DNA of 64,000 bases from Acinetobacter variabilis (GTDB taxonomy: Bacteria > Pseudomonadota > Gammaproteobacteria > Pseudomonadales > Moraxellaceae). The notes under the pieces are model-generated. The model searched no databases. It worked only from the letters and a program-made list of their open reading frames with translations, and was not told where the DNA came from. Positions 31,578 to 41,233 of the stretch are shown piece by piece. Where the stretch lies: assembly GCF_000369625.1 (NCBI RefSeq), contig NZ_KB850113.1, positions 1,877,152-1,941,151 of the forward strand. The letters run 5' to 3'. The number at the start of each line of letters is the position of its first letter. Position 1 is the first letter of the stretch. The position numbers were made by a program, and so were the translations under genes.

Positions 31578-31850
31578 TCTGACAGGTTTTAAATCCTCCC
31601 CGGCCCTCCTTTAATAAAGGAGGGAGAAAGTCCCCCTTTTATAAAGGGGGATTTAGGGGGATTACGAAATTTAGGCAATAAAAAAGCCCTCTAGCGTCGA
31701 CCAAAACTAACTAGAAGGCTTTCAATCTCGAAGTGATACCAAGATGGTCACAACGAGGCTGGCATATGAGAATGCGTGAACGATTCTATCATTGAATTAG
31801 TTTATGAGCCAGTAAGAGTCATCTTGATTTTGTATCAAGGAGTACTGAGC
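31578..31850. other. Gap after nrdA with palindromic repeats and a stem-loop
   Basis: Two G/C-rich palindromic repeat units occupy 31591-31665. At 31683-31722 a long-loop hairpin (AAAGCCcTCTAG / CTAGAaGGCTTT) could attenuate transcription from nrdA into the downstream genes. No larger coding frame is present. Confidence 0.5.
31591..31665. repeat. Two G-rich/C-rich palindromic intergenic repeats
   Basis: CCCTCCTTTAATAAAGGAGGG and the adjacent CCCCCTTTTATAAAGGGGG followed by ATTTAGGGGGATT are the same family as the repeats at 5228-5476. Both fold into strong hairpins directly after nrdA. Confidence 0.75.
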
Positions 31851-31979
31851 ATGGCTAATAATCAAAAAGCAGCTCGAAGTGCTATCACTGGTCAATACGT
31901 TACTTTGGAATATGCTAAAAAGCACCCAAAGACCACGATTGTTGAAACAGTGAAGCCAGCAAAATCATCTAAAAAATGA
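31851..31979 (+). CDS. Small basic protein, 42 aa, between nrdA and nrdB
   Basis: The frame starts MANNQKAARSAITGQYVTLEYAKKHPKTTIVE and ends KSSKK. AAGGAG lies 10 bases before the ATG, which fixes the start; an upstream start at 31776 lacks a ribosome-binding site. The RSA(I/V)TG-x-(F/Y)V-T pattern with a following P-(K/R)-T-T is seen in small uncharacterised proteins of many proteobacteria. No function is known to me. It is on the same strand as nrdA and nrdB and probably lies in the same transcription unit. Confidence 0.65.
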   Translation: MANNQKAARSAITGQYVTLEYAKKHPKTTIVETVKPAKSSKK

Positions 31980-31988
31980 TTTAAACGT

Positions 31989-32012
31989 GAATCCTAGTTT
32001 CGGCTAGGATTC
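31989..32012. promoter_or_regulatory. Perfect 9-bp stem-loop between the two tiny nrd-locus genes
   Basis: GAATCCTAG and CTAGGATTC flank a six-base loop. No T run follows, so it is more likely an RNA stability or attenuation element than an intrinsic terminator. It lies 10 bases after the 42-residue gene. Confidence 0.45.
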
Positions 32013-32038
32013 ACAAACTAAAAGTAAAAGGAAAACCT

Positions 32039-32170
32039 ATGCCTCATATGACTCACAATTACATGTTAGGACTTGTGGCATTGATCCTTTCCTTTGCCGT
32101 TACCTTTTACGCACCGATTGCTTATTTCTGGTTTAAAGTTCGCCAGCAACAGCGTAAACAAAATAAGTAG
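32039..32170 (+). CDS. Small membrane protein, 43 aa, upstream of nrdB
   Basis: The frame reads MPHMTHNYMLGLVALILSFA and onward, with one hydrophobic helix over about residues 9-31 and a basic tail (KVRQQQRKQNK). An AAAAGGAAAA ribosome-binding site lies just upstream. The topology is probably tail-in, with the basic end in the cytoplasm. It is not recognised as any known family. It ends 138 bases before nrdB on the same strand. Confidence 0.6.
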   Translation: MPHMTHNYMLGLVALILSFAVTFYAPIAYFWFKVRQQQRKQNK

Positions 32171-32308
32171 TGGGGATTTATCTCTGAACAAATTCAGAGC
32201 ATTCATCGACAAAACTTAATTTTGTTTACACAAATTGAGCGTATAGTAAGACATCTCAGCACTGCTGGATGTCTAATAAAAGATATAAAGCAACTAGAGA
32301 GAATTGAT

Positions 32309-33592
32309 ATGTCTATCCTAAGTTGGGACGATTTCGAAGATGATTCGCAAAAACCGGCTGCACCTGAACAGCAGCCTACGCCCGTCGAGCCGAAAAAAAC
32401 GGCTAATCCGCAGATGGTATCTGATGCAAGCAACACATCGTCGAATGTGGCAGCTGCACAACCCGCTGCAGCCCCTCGAAGCGCAGGATCAAATTCAACC
32501 GATTCACTGGCAAGAGCATCTGCTTCCCTAGACCAACTGGACGTTGCGCCAGGTCTTGAAGAACTTGAGATGGGTGCACAGCGTGTACAGGTTGATGATA
32601 AACGTATGATCAACTGCCGTGCTGACTTGAACCAGTTAGTACCATTCAAATACGAATGGGCTTGGCAAAAATATCTGGATGGTTGTGCCAACCACTGGAT
32701 GCCTCAAGAAATCAACATGAACCACGACATCGCGTTGTGGAAGTCTGAAAATGGCTTGACCGAAGATGAACGTACCATCGTGATGCGCTCACTGGGCTTC
32801 TTCTCTACTGCGGATTCACTGGTTGCAAACAACCTGGTATTGGCGATTTACCGTCACATCACCAACCCTGAATGCCGTCAGTACATTCTGCGTCAGTCAT
32901 TTGAAGAAGCGATCCATACGCATGCTTACCAGTACTGTATCGAATCTTTAGGTATGGACGAAGGCGAAGTCTTCAACATGTACCGTGAAGTTCCATCAGT
33001 AGCACGTAAAGCAGCTTGGGGCCTGAAATATACCCAGTCTCTAAGTGATCCTACTTTCAAAACCGGTACGCCAGAAAATGACCAGATCCTGCTTCGCAAC
33101 CTGATCGCGTTCTACTGTGTCCTTGAAGGTATCTTCTTCTACTGCGGTTTCACCCAAATTCTGTCTATGGGCCGTCGTAACAAGATGAATGGTGTTGCTG
33201 AGCAATTCCAGTACATCCTGCGTGACGAATCTATGCACCTGAACTTCGGTATTGATATGATCAACCAGATCAAGATCGAGAACCCACATCTGTGGACTGC
33301 TGAATTCCAGCAAGAAGTGATTCAGATGATCCTTGAAGGCACCATGCTTGAAATCGAATATGCACGTGACACGATGCCACGCGGTGTATTGGGCATGAAT
33401 GCCGGTATGATGGAAGAATACCTGAAATTTATCTGTAACCGTCGCTTGAGCCAGTTAGGCTTGCCTGAACAGTTTACTGGTGTAAACAACCCATTCCAGT
33501 GGATGTCTGAAATGATGGATCTACGTAAAGAGAAGAACTTCTTCGAAACTCGCGTAACAGATTACCAAACTGGTGGTGCGTTAAGCTGGTAA
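32309..33592 (+). CDS. nrdB: Ribonucleoside-diphosphate reductase, beta subunit (class Ia)
   Basis: This is 427 residues from the ATG at 32309 ([14 protein letters not shown]), preceded by AGAGAG; a longer upstream frame has no support. The protein holds the diiron-tyrosyl radical cofactor that starts catalysis in NrdA. The ferritin-like core has ADSLVANNL and [13 protein letters not shown]. The E-x2-H iron ligands are followed by a Tyr four residues after the His, as for the radical tyrosine in E. coli. Later ligands are in [14 protein letters not shown] and [10 protein letters not shown]. An N-terminal extension of about 70 residues rich in Pro, Ala, Ser and Gln is not found in E. coli NrdB. 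Confidence 0.97.
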   Translation: MSILSWDDFEDDSQKPAAPEQQPTPVEPKKTANPQMVSDASNTSSNVAAAQPAAAPRSAGSNSTDSLARASASLDQLDVAPGLEELEMGAQRVQVDDKRMINCRADLNQLVPFKYEWAWQKYLDGCANHWMPQEINMNHDIALWKSENGLTEDERTIVMRSLGFFSTADSLVANNLVLAIYRHITNPECRQYILRQSFEEAIHTHAYQYCIESLGMDEGEVFNMYREVPSVARKAAWGLKYTQSLSDPTFKTGTPENDQILLRNLIAFYCVLEGIFFYCGFTQILSMGRRNKMNGVAEQFQYILRDESMHLNFGIDMINQIKIENPHLWTAEFQQEVIQMILEGTMLEIEYARDTMPRGVLGMNAGMMEEYLKFICNRRLSQLGLPEQFTGVNNPFQWMSEMMDLRKEKNFFETRVTDYQTGGALSW

Positions 33593-33625
33593 GAAATATC
33601 ACATGATATATAAAGTATTATGATC

Positions 33626-33657
33626 AAAAAAACCGCCTAAAATGGCGGTTTTTTTAT
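33626..33657. terminator. Rho-independent terminator after nrdB
   Basis: AAAAAACCGCC and GGCGGTTTTTTT arms enclose a short TAAAAT loop. It also lies just beyond the convergent DUF4142 gene and can serve both. Confidence 0.9.
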
Positions 33658-33673
33658 TGGATGAATGCTTAAC

Positions 33674-34267
33674 TTATTTCATCTTTTCAACAATTTGTTC
33701 AGCTTTTTTCAGATGTATCGCTACCGCAGTACGGGTTTGCGTCAACATGCTTTTTAATTCCGCATTTTTCGCATTTGGAATTAATTGTGTGTCCAAAGTG
33801 TTCAGAGCTTTACGATGTACTTCAACTTGGCTCATCATATAGTCTTTATCAGCTGCAGATGGCTTGCTCAGGTCAGTAACAATCTTGTCACTATCACTTT
33901 GCAATGCCGTACTGAGACTGCTTGCTTGCGGAGTTAATTTTAAACGGTCTGCCAGAGCCTGACCTTTTTTCTCATTCGCTGTATGTTCGCTAATCATCAT
34001 TTGCGCATACTTACGTGCGTCATCTGTTTTAAGTTTTGGCAAGGCTGTTTTTGCCTGTTTGATTTCACCGTTATTGACCGTACTTACAACCTTAATCACT
34101 TGACTCTCGGTTAAATGCATTCGGCTGTCATTTGATGCTTTAGAATTTGCTTGAGCAACAGTTGAAGATTGCTGATTCATTGCCATTGTTTGCCCAGCAG
34201 TGAATAGCAATACACCACTCATCGCAACACAGTTAATCATCTTCTTCATTGGAATAGCTTTCATCAT
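33674..34267 (-). CDS. DUF4142 domain-containing secreted protein
   Basis: This 197-residue protein has an N-terminal signal peptide (MKKMINCVAMSGVLLFTAGQTMAM). It has the ferritin-like helical DUF4142 pattern: ESQVIKVVSTVNNGEIKQAKTALPKLKTDDARKYAQMMISEHTANEKKGQALADRL. It should act in the periplasm; its function is unknown. Start choice is between two adjacent ATGs near 34267, with AAAGGG upstream. The gene stands alone. Confidence 0.85.
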   Translation of the reverse strand: MMKAIPMKKMINCVAMSGVLLFTAGQTMAMNQQSSTVAQANSKASNDSRMHLTESQVIKVVSTVNNGEIKQAKTALPKLKTDDARKYAQMMISEHTANEKKGQALADRLKLTPQASSLSTALQSDSDKIVTDLSKPSAADKDYMMSQVEVHRKALNTLDTQLIPNAKNAELKSMLTQTRTAVAIHLKKAEQIVEKMK

Positions 34268-34789
34268 GGCACCCTTTAATGTTTTATTAATTAAAAATGC
34301 CTTTATAAAATAGGTGAATTAGCTTAAAAACAGTGTAATGTTTAAGTTGTTTTATGAGATCAATATATAAGCATTTATTAACTTAAGCAAAGTCTGTTGA
34401 GGATTAGTTTCTTATTCAAACTCTACGTAAAAATTCGCAATATATTCATATTGAGTAAAATACTAAAATTAATTAAGTTATTGATTTAAATTATTTTTAT
34501 AAATCTTAGTATATTCTTAGCTTTATTAAATTTACTTCAGTTTTTCTTCCCTTGAATTATTGCTTATTATTCAAAAAATTAAGAAAATCTAAATTTAATT
34601 AAACTATTCATTATAAGCTAAATCAACTTCTTATTAATCAGAATTTCTAGCTTTAGATAGTGAAAATTTATTACCTAAATATTTTTATAAAAGCTTGATC
34701 TCAAACTAAATTTCCTATGCTACTATCAGCCATATATGAATAATATTTATACAAATCCATAGTAGCCAGAAGATAAATAGAGAGGGCTT
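34268..34789. other. AT-rich intergenic region
   Basis: About 520 bases of very AT-rich sequence lie between divergent genes. No coding frame, RNA gene or clear regulatory palindrome was recognised. Confidence 0.5.
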
Positions 34790-35398
34790 ATGAAAGGTTC
34801 CATCCTGGATTTTTCTATTCAAGATAATACGGGTTTTATCACAGGGGATGATCACAACCGCTACAGTTTTAGCGGTGCAGACTGGCGTGGACAACGCCCT
34901 CCATCACGCGGTGACCGGGTTGATTTTATTGTTAACTCAACCGGTCAGGCAGCAGATATTTATCTGGCTTTGGGCAGCTCGATTCATCTGGGAGAAAGCA
35001 TTAGCAATCAGATTAACAAATGTTCCAATCTGGATCAGGCTGAAGAGAATTATAGCAGTATCGACTGGTTTGTAAAATGTCTAACCAATTATGCAAATTT
35101 TTCTGGTCGTGCACGCCGTAAAGAATTTTGGTTCTTTATGCTGTTTTGTGTAATTTTAGGCATTATTAGTGAAGTCATTGATGCAGTTTTAGGGACGAAA
35201 CCTTTGGTAAATGGCCTGCTAAATTTAGCTCTTTTACTCCCAAGTCTGGCTGTAGGGGCGCGTCGTTTGCATGACATTGGACGCTCTGGATGGTGGCAAT
35301 TGCTTGTGCTTACAGGGATAGGAATAATTTTACTCATCATCTGGTGGGCAAGTAATACCAAAAAAGAAAATAATGAATATGGCGCTCCTGCCAAGTAA
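34790..35398 (+). CDS. DUF805 membrane protein with N-terminal cold-shock-like domain
   Basis: This is a 202-residue fusion. Residues 1-65 resemble a cold-shock OB fold (MKGSILDFSIQDNTGFITGDDHNRYSF, then GDRVDFIVNSTGQAADIY). From about 90 onward is a DUF805 domain (YANFSGRARRKEFWFFMLFCVI ... LAVGARRLHDIGRSGWWQLL) with about four membrane helices. The GRARRKEFW and RRLHDIGRSGWW blocks are hallmarks of DUF805. A GAGGG ribosome-binding site precedes the ATG. The role is unknown; the fusion suggests membrane-tethered nucleic-acid binding, which is inference. A perfect hairpin follows. Confidence 0.88.
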   Translation: MKGSILDFSIQDNTGFITGDDHNRYSFSGADWRGQRPPSRGDRVDFIVNSTGQAADIYLALGSSIHLGESISNQINKCSNLDQAEENYSSIDWFVKCLTNYANFSGRARRKEFWFFMLFCVILGIISEVIDAVLGTKPLVNGLLNLALLLPSLAVGARRLHDIGRSGWWQLLVLTGIGIILLIIWWASNTKKENNEYGAPAK

Positions 35399-35407
35399 TG
35401 GAACATT

Positions 35408-35435
35408 ACATATCCCGTCTTGATACGGGATATGT
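35408..35435. terminator. Hairpin terminator after the DUF805 gene
   Basis: A perfect 11-base stem, ACATATCCCGT / ACGGGATATGT, encloses a six-base loop. The T-tract is short, so it may act as a moderate terminator. Confidence 0.6.
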
Positions 35436-35480
35436 TTATAGATTATTTAATTTAATATCAAAGCAATACGTGGGCAATTC

Positions 35481-35936
35481 ATGCTGCAAGATCAGTTATC
35501 CAAACTTCCCAATGCAATATGGGTGCAAATTTATAAAGATAAAATGCAACTGATGGACAATGAGGGCATGATTGTGCAAACAATGGTCCCTTCCGTTCCC
35601 TATGCTCATGAACTCAGCATCATTGCTGACTTTAAGGCTGCCTCAGAAACCCTAAAACAGCTGGTATCTACTTCAATTGTTCAAAAACTTTGGGGCTCTA
35701 CAACGCTGCTGCAAGTTATGGATATGCCTGAAGAGGGTCTGACAGCTCTTGAACAGCGTGCCCTGCTAGAGTTAGGTTATGAAAATAGTGCACAAAAGGT
35801 GATTCTGTATGATCCTGAAGGTCAGGAAATTACGAAAGCAAGCTTGAGCACCACGTATCCTAAAACCAATCTAAAAATCTTTCTGGTTATCTTAATTGTC
35901 GTCATTGCTGCTTCTATCTGGTTTTTAACACTTTAA
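35481..35936 (+). CDS. Hypothetical tail-anchored protein, 151 aa
   Basis: The protein is mostly soluble and starts MLQDQLSKLPNAIWVQIYKDKMQLMDNEG. It ends with a single hydrophobic helix (LKIFLVILIVVIAASIWFLTL), which predicts a C-terminal membrane anchor. No family is recognised. The cytoplasmic part contains a repeated LEQRALLELGYENSAQK-type helical stretch. A strong terminator follows at 35953. Confidence 0.75.
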   Translation: MLQDQLSKLPNAIWVQIYKDKMQLMDNEGMIVQTMVPSVPYAHELSIIADFKAASETLKQLVSTSIVQKLWGSTTLLQVMDMPEEGLTALEQRALLELGYENSAQKVILYDPEGQEITKASLSTTYPKTNLKIFLVILIVVIAASIWFLTL

Positions 35937-35952
35937 ATGCCCATGTAAAATT

Positions 35953-35981
35953 AAAAAATCCCGCATCAAGCGGGATTTTTT
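35953..35981. terminator. Rho-independent terminator
   Basis: AAAAAATCCCG / CGGGATTTTTT flank an eight-base loop between the tail-anchored gene and the adhesin pseudogene. Confidence 0.9.
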
Positions 35982-36039
35982 AATTGAAGTTCAATGACAT
36001 TATAAATTTTTATGAATAATCCATTTTAAAAACTTCTGG

Positions 36040-38299
36040 TTAGATTGGATTATATTTAATGATGTCATCCAGCTGTAAAGTTGCACTGTCTACATTCTGC
36101 AATATCAGCAAATCAGCGCGCGCAAAGGTGGTATCGGTATCGGAACCATCACGATCGATCGTCACGACTGTATCATCTCCACGTTGTTCGAGCGTGATAT
36201 AGTTCTCCCAGATTTGATGCATCTACTGCCTGATCACTTAATAATGCAGAGACATCGATGGTATCACCTTCAACTGCATTGAAGTCAGTCCAGGTATCTG
36301 TACCATTGCCGCCTGTTGCATCAGCATTATTTAGTAAATAATAGATCGCTGTGTCTGCTCCTGCACCATCTACCCCTTCTAAAATTCCATTTAGAAGCGC
36401 ATCTAATGCTGTACCCAGTCCTAAGGTAGTTAATAGGAATCCTAATGCCCCGCCTCCATTTCCTGCAAGTAAACTCCCTACGGAGGTATTGTATACATCA
36501 CCTAATATTGGGCGAACTAGTATGTTATCCAGAGCCAATGACAAAACTGAATCAACTGCTGTGGTTAAAATTTATAATTGGTACAGAAGAACCTGTAGTT
36601 AAATCCAATAACTCACGAAGTGTCAATTGCTCCAGAATTCCACGAGGATCAGCATTTTGGCCAGTCAAGGTAGCTTCCAGTAGACCTAATACGGTATCTA
36701 ACACCAGATTGTTAACCGTGTTATCCCCTAAACTTGCTAGATCTATAGTGGTCAGGATATCTGCTAATTATGAAGAATCACCATATACAGAGACTTCATA
36801 GATTCCAGCAGGCAAGTCATTAATATCTAGCTTCAATCCTTGAGCATCTGCCACTCCACCCAGTAGCTCCAGTCCCAATGCACCAGCAATCAAGCCGCCT
36901 TGACTGGTATTTGCTGAAGCGGCCTCAAATTCTTCGCCAGTGGTTGTACTACGTACCACGAAAGTAAAGGCATTCGCCAAGCCAACCAGATTTTCTTGCT
37001 GTACAGCGATCACTACACTAGAAGTATTTTCCTCAATCGTAAAACCGACTACGGCAACTTCCGAAGTGCCATTGAGCACGTCGATACCACTCCTATCACT
37101 ATATGTTGCCACTACAGTCGCATCTTGTGATCCTTCCACAATTGCGGACACATTATCATCGGTAAGATTCAGTAAACGTTCTGAATTATTTACAACTCCA
37201 TTGGGTAGATCCGCTGTAGTAAAGCTTGCGGCATCATTCCCTGCCAAGTCCTGAATTGCATTGTCATCATTTCCAGGGGTTGGATCAGTATATTTTCAAC
37301 ACTAACGCTCTGCCCAGCTGTAATCACTGGATTGGTAATCATCGTGAGGATATTTCCATCGGCAGCAATATTGATCACATCGACTGTAGTCTGATCTGGA
37401 GCTGTACCCACTGTAACGACCAGACTATCTAAAGGAGATAAATTATCTGCATCCAGCGCTTCATTAAAGCTAAGCTCGATATTGCCATTGGCATTAACTT
37501 CGGCAGCTAAAAGTACGGGCCCACTAATATCCGGATTCTGCACTCCCCCCACATCATCTGAATCCAGATCTTCTAATACATTCCCTTCTGAATCCTTAAT
37601 TCCCTGATTATCATCAGGTGTACTATCCTGATATTCAACCGTAACTTCTTGTCCGTCCCGGATCTCCGGTTCCGTAATCAGGATAATCTTATCATCTTGT
37701 ACAATAATATCGGTGACGGGAATTTCTTCTCCATCCACAACCACTGTGAAATCTTCAGCGCGTGGATTTGAACCATTTATATTTTCATCGAAACTCAGTT
37801 CAAGCTGGCCTTCTTCATTCACAATGACGCCGGTTAACTTCGGCGGACTCATATCCCGATTATCCGAACTACTTCCTGAGGATGAGCCTCCACCTGCCGC
37901 TGCCGCAATAGCTCCTAGAGCCAGTGCCCCACCCAGTCAAGGTAAAACACACGCAGCTACGGTTCCACTCTCAGCCAGATCTCCTGTAAGCGGGTGATAT
38001 TGAATCGTATCGAGCATTACCCCATTTTCATCAGTAAATTCCGCCCAGTACAATTGGCCTTCATGCTCAAAAACGATTCGATTATCATTCACTGCATAAT
38101 CAAAATAATTTTCGATCGTAATAGTTTCACCATTTTTAAAATAGATAACAGCCGAATTACCTTGACGCGTAATTTTTGCCACTTCATCAATCGTGGCATT
38201 TACTTTAATCACTGATTTTTAGGTTAAATTCACAATATTAGTATTAATATCCTGAATTAATTCTCCATTTTCTGCCGACAATATCTGTATATTCTCCAT
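36040..38299 (-). pseudogene. Decayed Bap-like, type I-secreted adhesin gene
   Basis: From the ATG at 38299 (good GGGGGA ribosome-binding site) the frame reads MENIQILSAENGELIQDIN, then meets TAA at 38219-38221 (codon 27). It continues in frame as a BapA-type N-terminal prefix domain (VKVNATI-like, GNSAVIYFKNGETITIENYF). Frame changes occur near 37935 and 37300, a second in-frame TAA lies near 36768, and further frame changes occur near 36550 and 36215. Between them are SwmB-like segments (VTVEYQDSTPDDNQGIKDSEGN; TDPTPGNDDNAIQDLAGNDAASF), Bap-repeat-like sequence and a C-terminal type I secretion target (YITLEQRGDDTVVTIDRDG). About 2.3 kb remains of genes that usually exceed 6 kb, so repeats have also been deleted. 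Confidence 0.85.
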
Positions 38300-38750
38300 A
38301 TTATCCCCCATCCTTTTTTTATAATTTATTTATTACTGAATTAAACATGAAATACATAGCATCAAAATAAAGGAATGAGAATTTGAAAAATGTTATCTTT
38401 AACTTGTTACCAAATATTAAAAACATAGTGAAATGAATAAATTAAAAACTTATTATAAAGTTAAGCTGTTGAATTTTAACATTTTAGTTAGATTTAAATA
38501 AATAGATATTAAAATATGGCAAATATGTTTTTGTGAATTATAATTAAACTATGACATTCATCACACAAAATACATTATTATATTTATGTAAGCCTAAAAA
38601 ATATTAGAATAAAAGTATACAAATAATTAATTAAGTTAACGCAATAAAATAGATTTCTATTCAAAAGATAAAGTTAAAAATTATTGTTAATAATGAATAT
38701 AAAAAATGCTCCTAAACATAGAAGCATTTTATTTTAATGAAAATAAAAAA
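38300..38750. other. Very AT-rich region upstream of the adhesin pseudogene
   Basis: About 450 bases of strongly AT-rich DNA hold the ribosome-binding site of the dead adhesin gene at one end and a terminator for the HAD gene at the other. No coding frame was recognised. Confidence 0.5.
38701..38733. terminator. Terminator downstream of the HAD gene
   Basis: AAAATGCT / AGCATTTT arms around a loop of about 11 bases lie just past the HAD stop codon on the minus strand. Confidence 0.65.
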
Positions 38751-39398
38751 TTATTTTAAATAGTTTAATAAATGACTAAAGTTCTCAATCATATACTTAG
38801 GCTGTGCCTGCTGTAATTCAATTTCTGAACCATAGCCGTATTTGACTGCAATCGACTCAATCCCGTTATGGCGGGCACCAAAAATATCATGCTCACGATC
38901 CCCCACCATAATGCATTGCTCAGCCTGTATGCCTTGTTGTTCCAAGATATACTGAATCAGTTCCCCTTTATTGGTTCGATCACCATTCAGCTCACTGCCA
39001 TAAATCTCAGTAAAATACTGGGCCAGATTAAAATGTTCCAGAATCTGTTTAGCATAAACGGTTGGTTTTGCTGTTGCGAGAAACAGGCGATAACCACGGC
39101 GTTTAAGTTCCGCCAGAGTTTCAGCTACGCCTTCAAAGACGTGATTTTCATATAGACCAGTCACTGCGAAACGCTCGCGGTATGCCATTAGTGCCTGTTC
39201 AGCCAGAGTATCATCCGCATCTACATTCAGAATTTTGGCTAGCGAAGCTTTTAGAGGAGGCCCGATAATCCAGTCAATATTCGTGTCTTCACTGATCGGA
39301 TGACCCACCTTTTCCAGACCGTAGCGGGCAGAAGTCGTAATCCCCACTTTTGGGTCAGTTAATGTACCATCCAAGTCAATTAAAATATTCTGAATCAC
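38751..39398 (-). CDS. HAD-superfamily hydrolase (phosphoglycolate phosphatase-like)
   Basis: This 215-residue cytosolic phosphatase has motif I LIDLDGTLTDP at about 7-17, with the nucleophile and acid/base aspartates. Motif II is LATAKPT, the motif III lysine region follows, and motif IV is MVGDREHDIFGARHNGI. A four-helix cap at about 20-85 places it in the Gph/PPase subgroup. The substrate cannot be set from sequence alone; phosphoglycolate, pyrophosphate and nucleotide phosphates are the usual options. It is divergent from thiD. Confidence 0.9.
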   Translation of the reverse strand: MIQNILIDLDGTLTDPKVGITTSARYGLEKVGHPISEDTNIDWIIGPPLKASLAKILNVDADDTLAEQALMAYRERFAVTGLYENHVFEGVAETLAELKRRGYRLFLATAKPTVYAKQILEHFNLAQYFTEIYGSELNGDRTNKGELIQYILEQQGIQAEQCIMVGDREHDIFGARHNGIESIAVKYGYGSEIELQQAQPKYMIENFSHLLNYLK

Positions 39399-39640
39399 AC
39401 CTTGTCCCCTATGTTTGCAGCCGACATCAATTCATATCGTGAGTATAGCCAGATTTCTCTACCCTAAAGCAATTACTAGGCCATAAAAATAAGCCAATAA
39501 CGCCCATTTTCAGGGTAGTCAACTCTATATTTTGATCAGATAAACATACGAAATTTTGCCTGACAGACAGTTCTTGCAAGTGATAGAAATTAATATCGAG
39601 AGTTTGAATAAATTTGCCTATACTAAGGCAATTTTAGTGA

Positions 39641-40423
<783 letters not shown>

Positions 40424-40434
40424 TCTTCCCTAAA

Positions 40435-40463
40435 TAAAAAAGCCTGAACGATTCAGGCTTTTT
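40435..40463. terminator. Bidirectional terminator between thiD and the NTF2-like gene
   Basis: AAAAAGCCTGAA / TTCAGGCTTTTT arms surround a CGA loop between convergent genes. Confidence 0.9.
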
Positions 40464-40534
40464 ATGGTGATTTTTTTCAAGAATGGACAAATAGACATGA
40501 TGATCTTGTTACAATGAAATTTAAAACTTGCGCC

Positions 40535-40978
40535 TTAACCTGCCAGTTTCACAGGACGCAGTTTTTCAGTTTTCTCCTGAACAGGAACAGAAATATGTTG
40601 ATAATGCAATTGCCACTGATCTTGCTGTTTGCTTAAGACCATGCTGAAGCGGCACCATTGTAAAGAAAAATATCGTTCCATCACCGCATAGGCAATCCGG
40701 ACATACCCATACACGAAAGCCATGTCATTATTGACCTGAATGGTGACCTCCTGCCGTTCAACGCGCATACCATTGTTGCGCATATATGGGCGGTACTGTT
40801 GCCATGCAGCCTGATAAGCCTCAATCCCTTTCAGCTCGGAGCTAATATCAATCAGACAGACATCTGGTCGGCAAAGTTGACGAATTTCGCTGAATTCAAG
40901 TGAACAAATAGCTTGATCCCATTTTTGTAAAAATGTCCTGACTTCCTGAGCCAGACATTCTTCCCCTATTATTTTCAT
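40535..40978 (-). CDS. SnoaL/NTF2-like protein
   Basis: This 147-residue soluble protein has the cone-shaped NTF2-like pattern. Helical N-terminus: EVRTFLQKWDQAICSLEFSEIRQLCRPDVCLIDI. It then has GIEAYQAAWQQY and alternating strands (EVTIQVNNDMAFVYGYVRIAY, WCRFSMVLSKQQDQWQLHYQHIS). This fold is used for small-molecule enzymes and binding proteins such as ketosteroid-isomerase-like and DUF4440 proteins. No catalytic residue can be assigned. It is a single gene. Confidence 0.75.
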   Translation of the reverse strand: MKIIGEECLAQEVRTFLQKWDQAICSLEFSEIRQLCRPDVCLIDISSELKGIEAYQAAWQQYRPYMRNNGMRVERQEVTIQVNNDMAFVYGYVRIAYAVMERYFSLQWCRFSMVLSKQQDQWQLHYQHISVPVQEKTEKLRPVKLAG

Positions 40979-41233
40979 TGAATACCTCTCTATAAGGTTT
41001 TATTCAGACTTGAAAACCGAGATTTCAAGCATCTCATCATTTTTCAGTCTTTCTTGTTTTTCATTATTTTTAATTATGTGGATGGGTTCTGGTTTTACCC
41101 ATCCCCCATAGATCAGGTCAAAAATGTGACCTAATACCTAAAATTACACCATTTTTTAATCATAGGCAAAATTTTCTGATCAACTACAATCATCAGGTGA
41201 ATTTTGACTGATTATTTAAATTTTTATGCTCTA

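Noticed and set aside
31681..31724. Possible tRNA or attachment site after nrdA
   Set aside because: The stem has a 16-base loop and no cloverleaf can be drawn; it fits an attenuator or terminator-like hairpin better.
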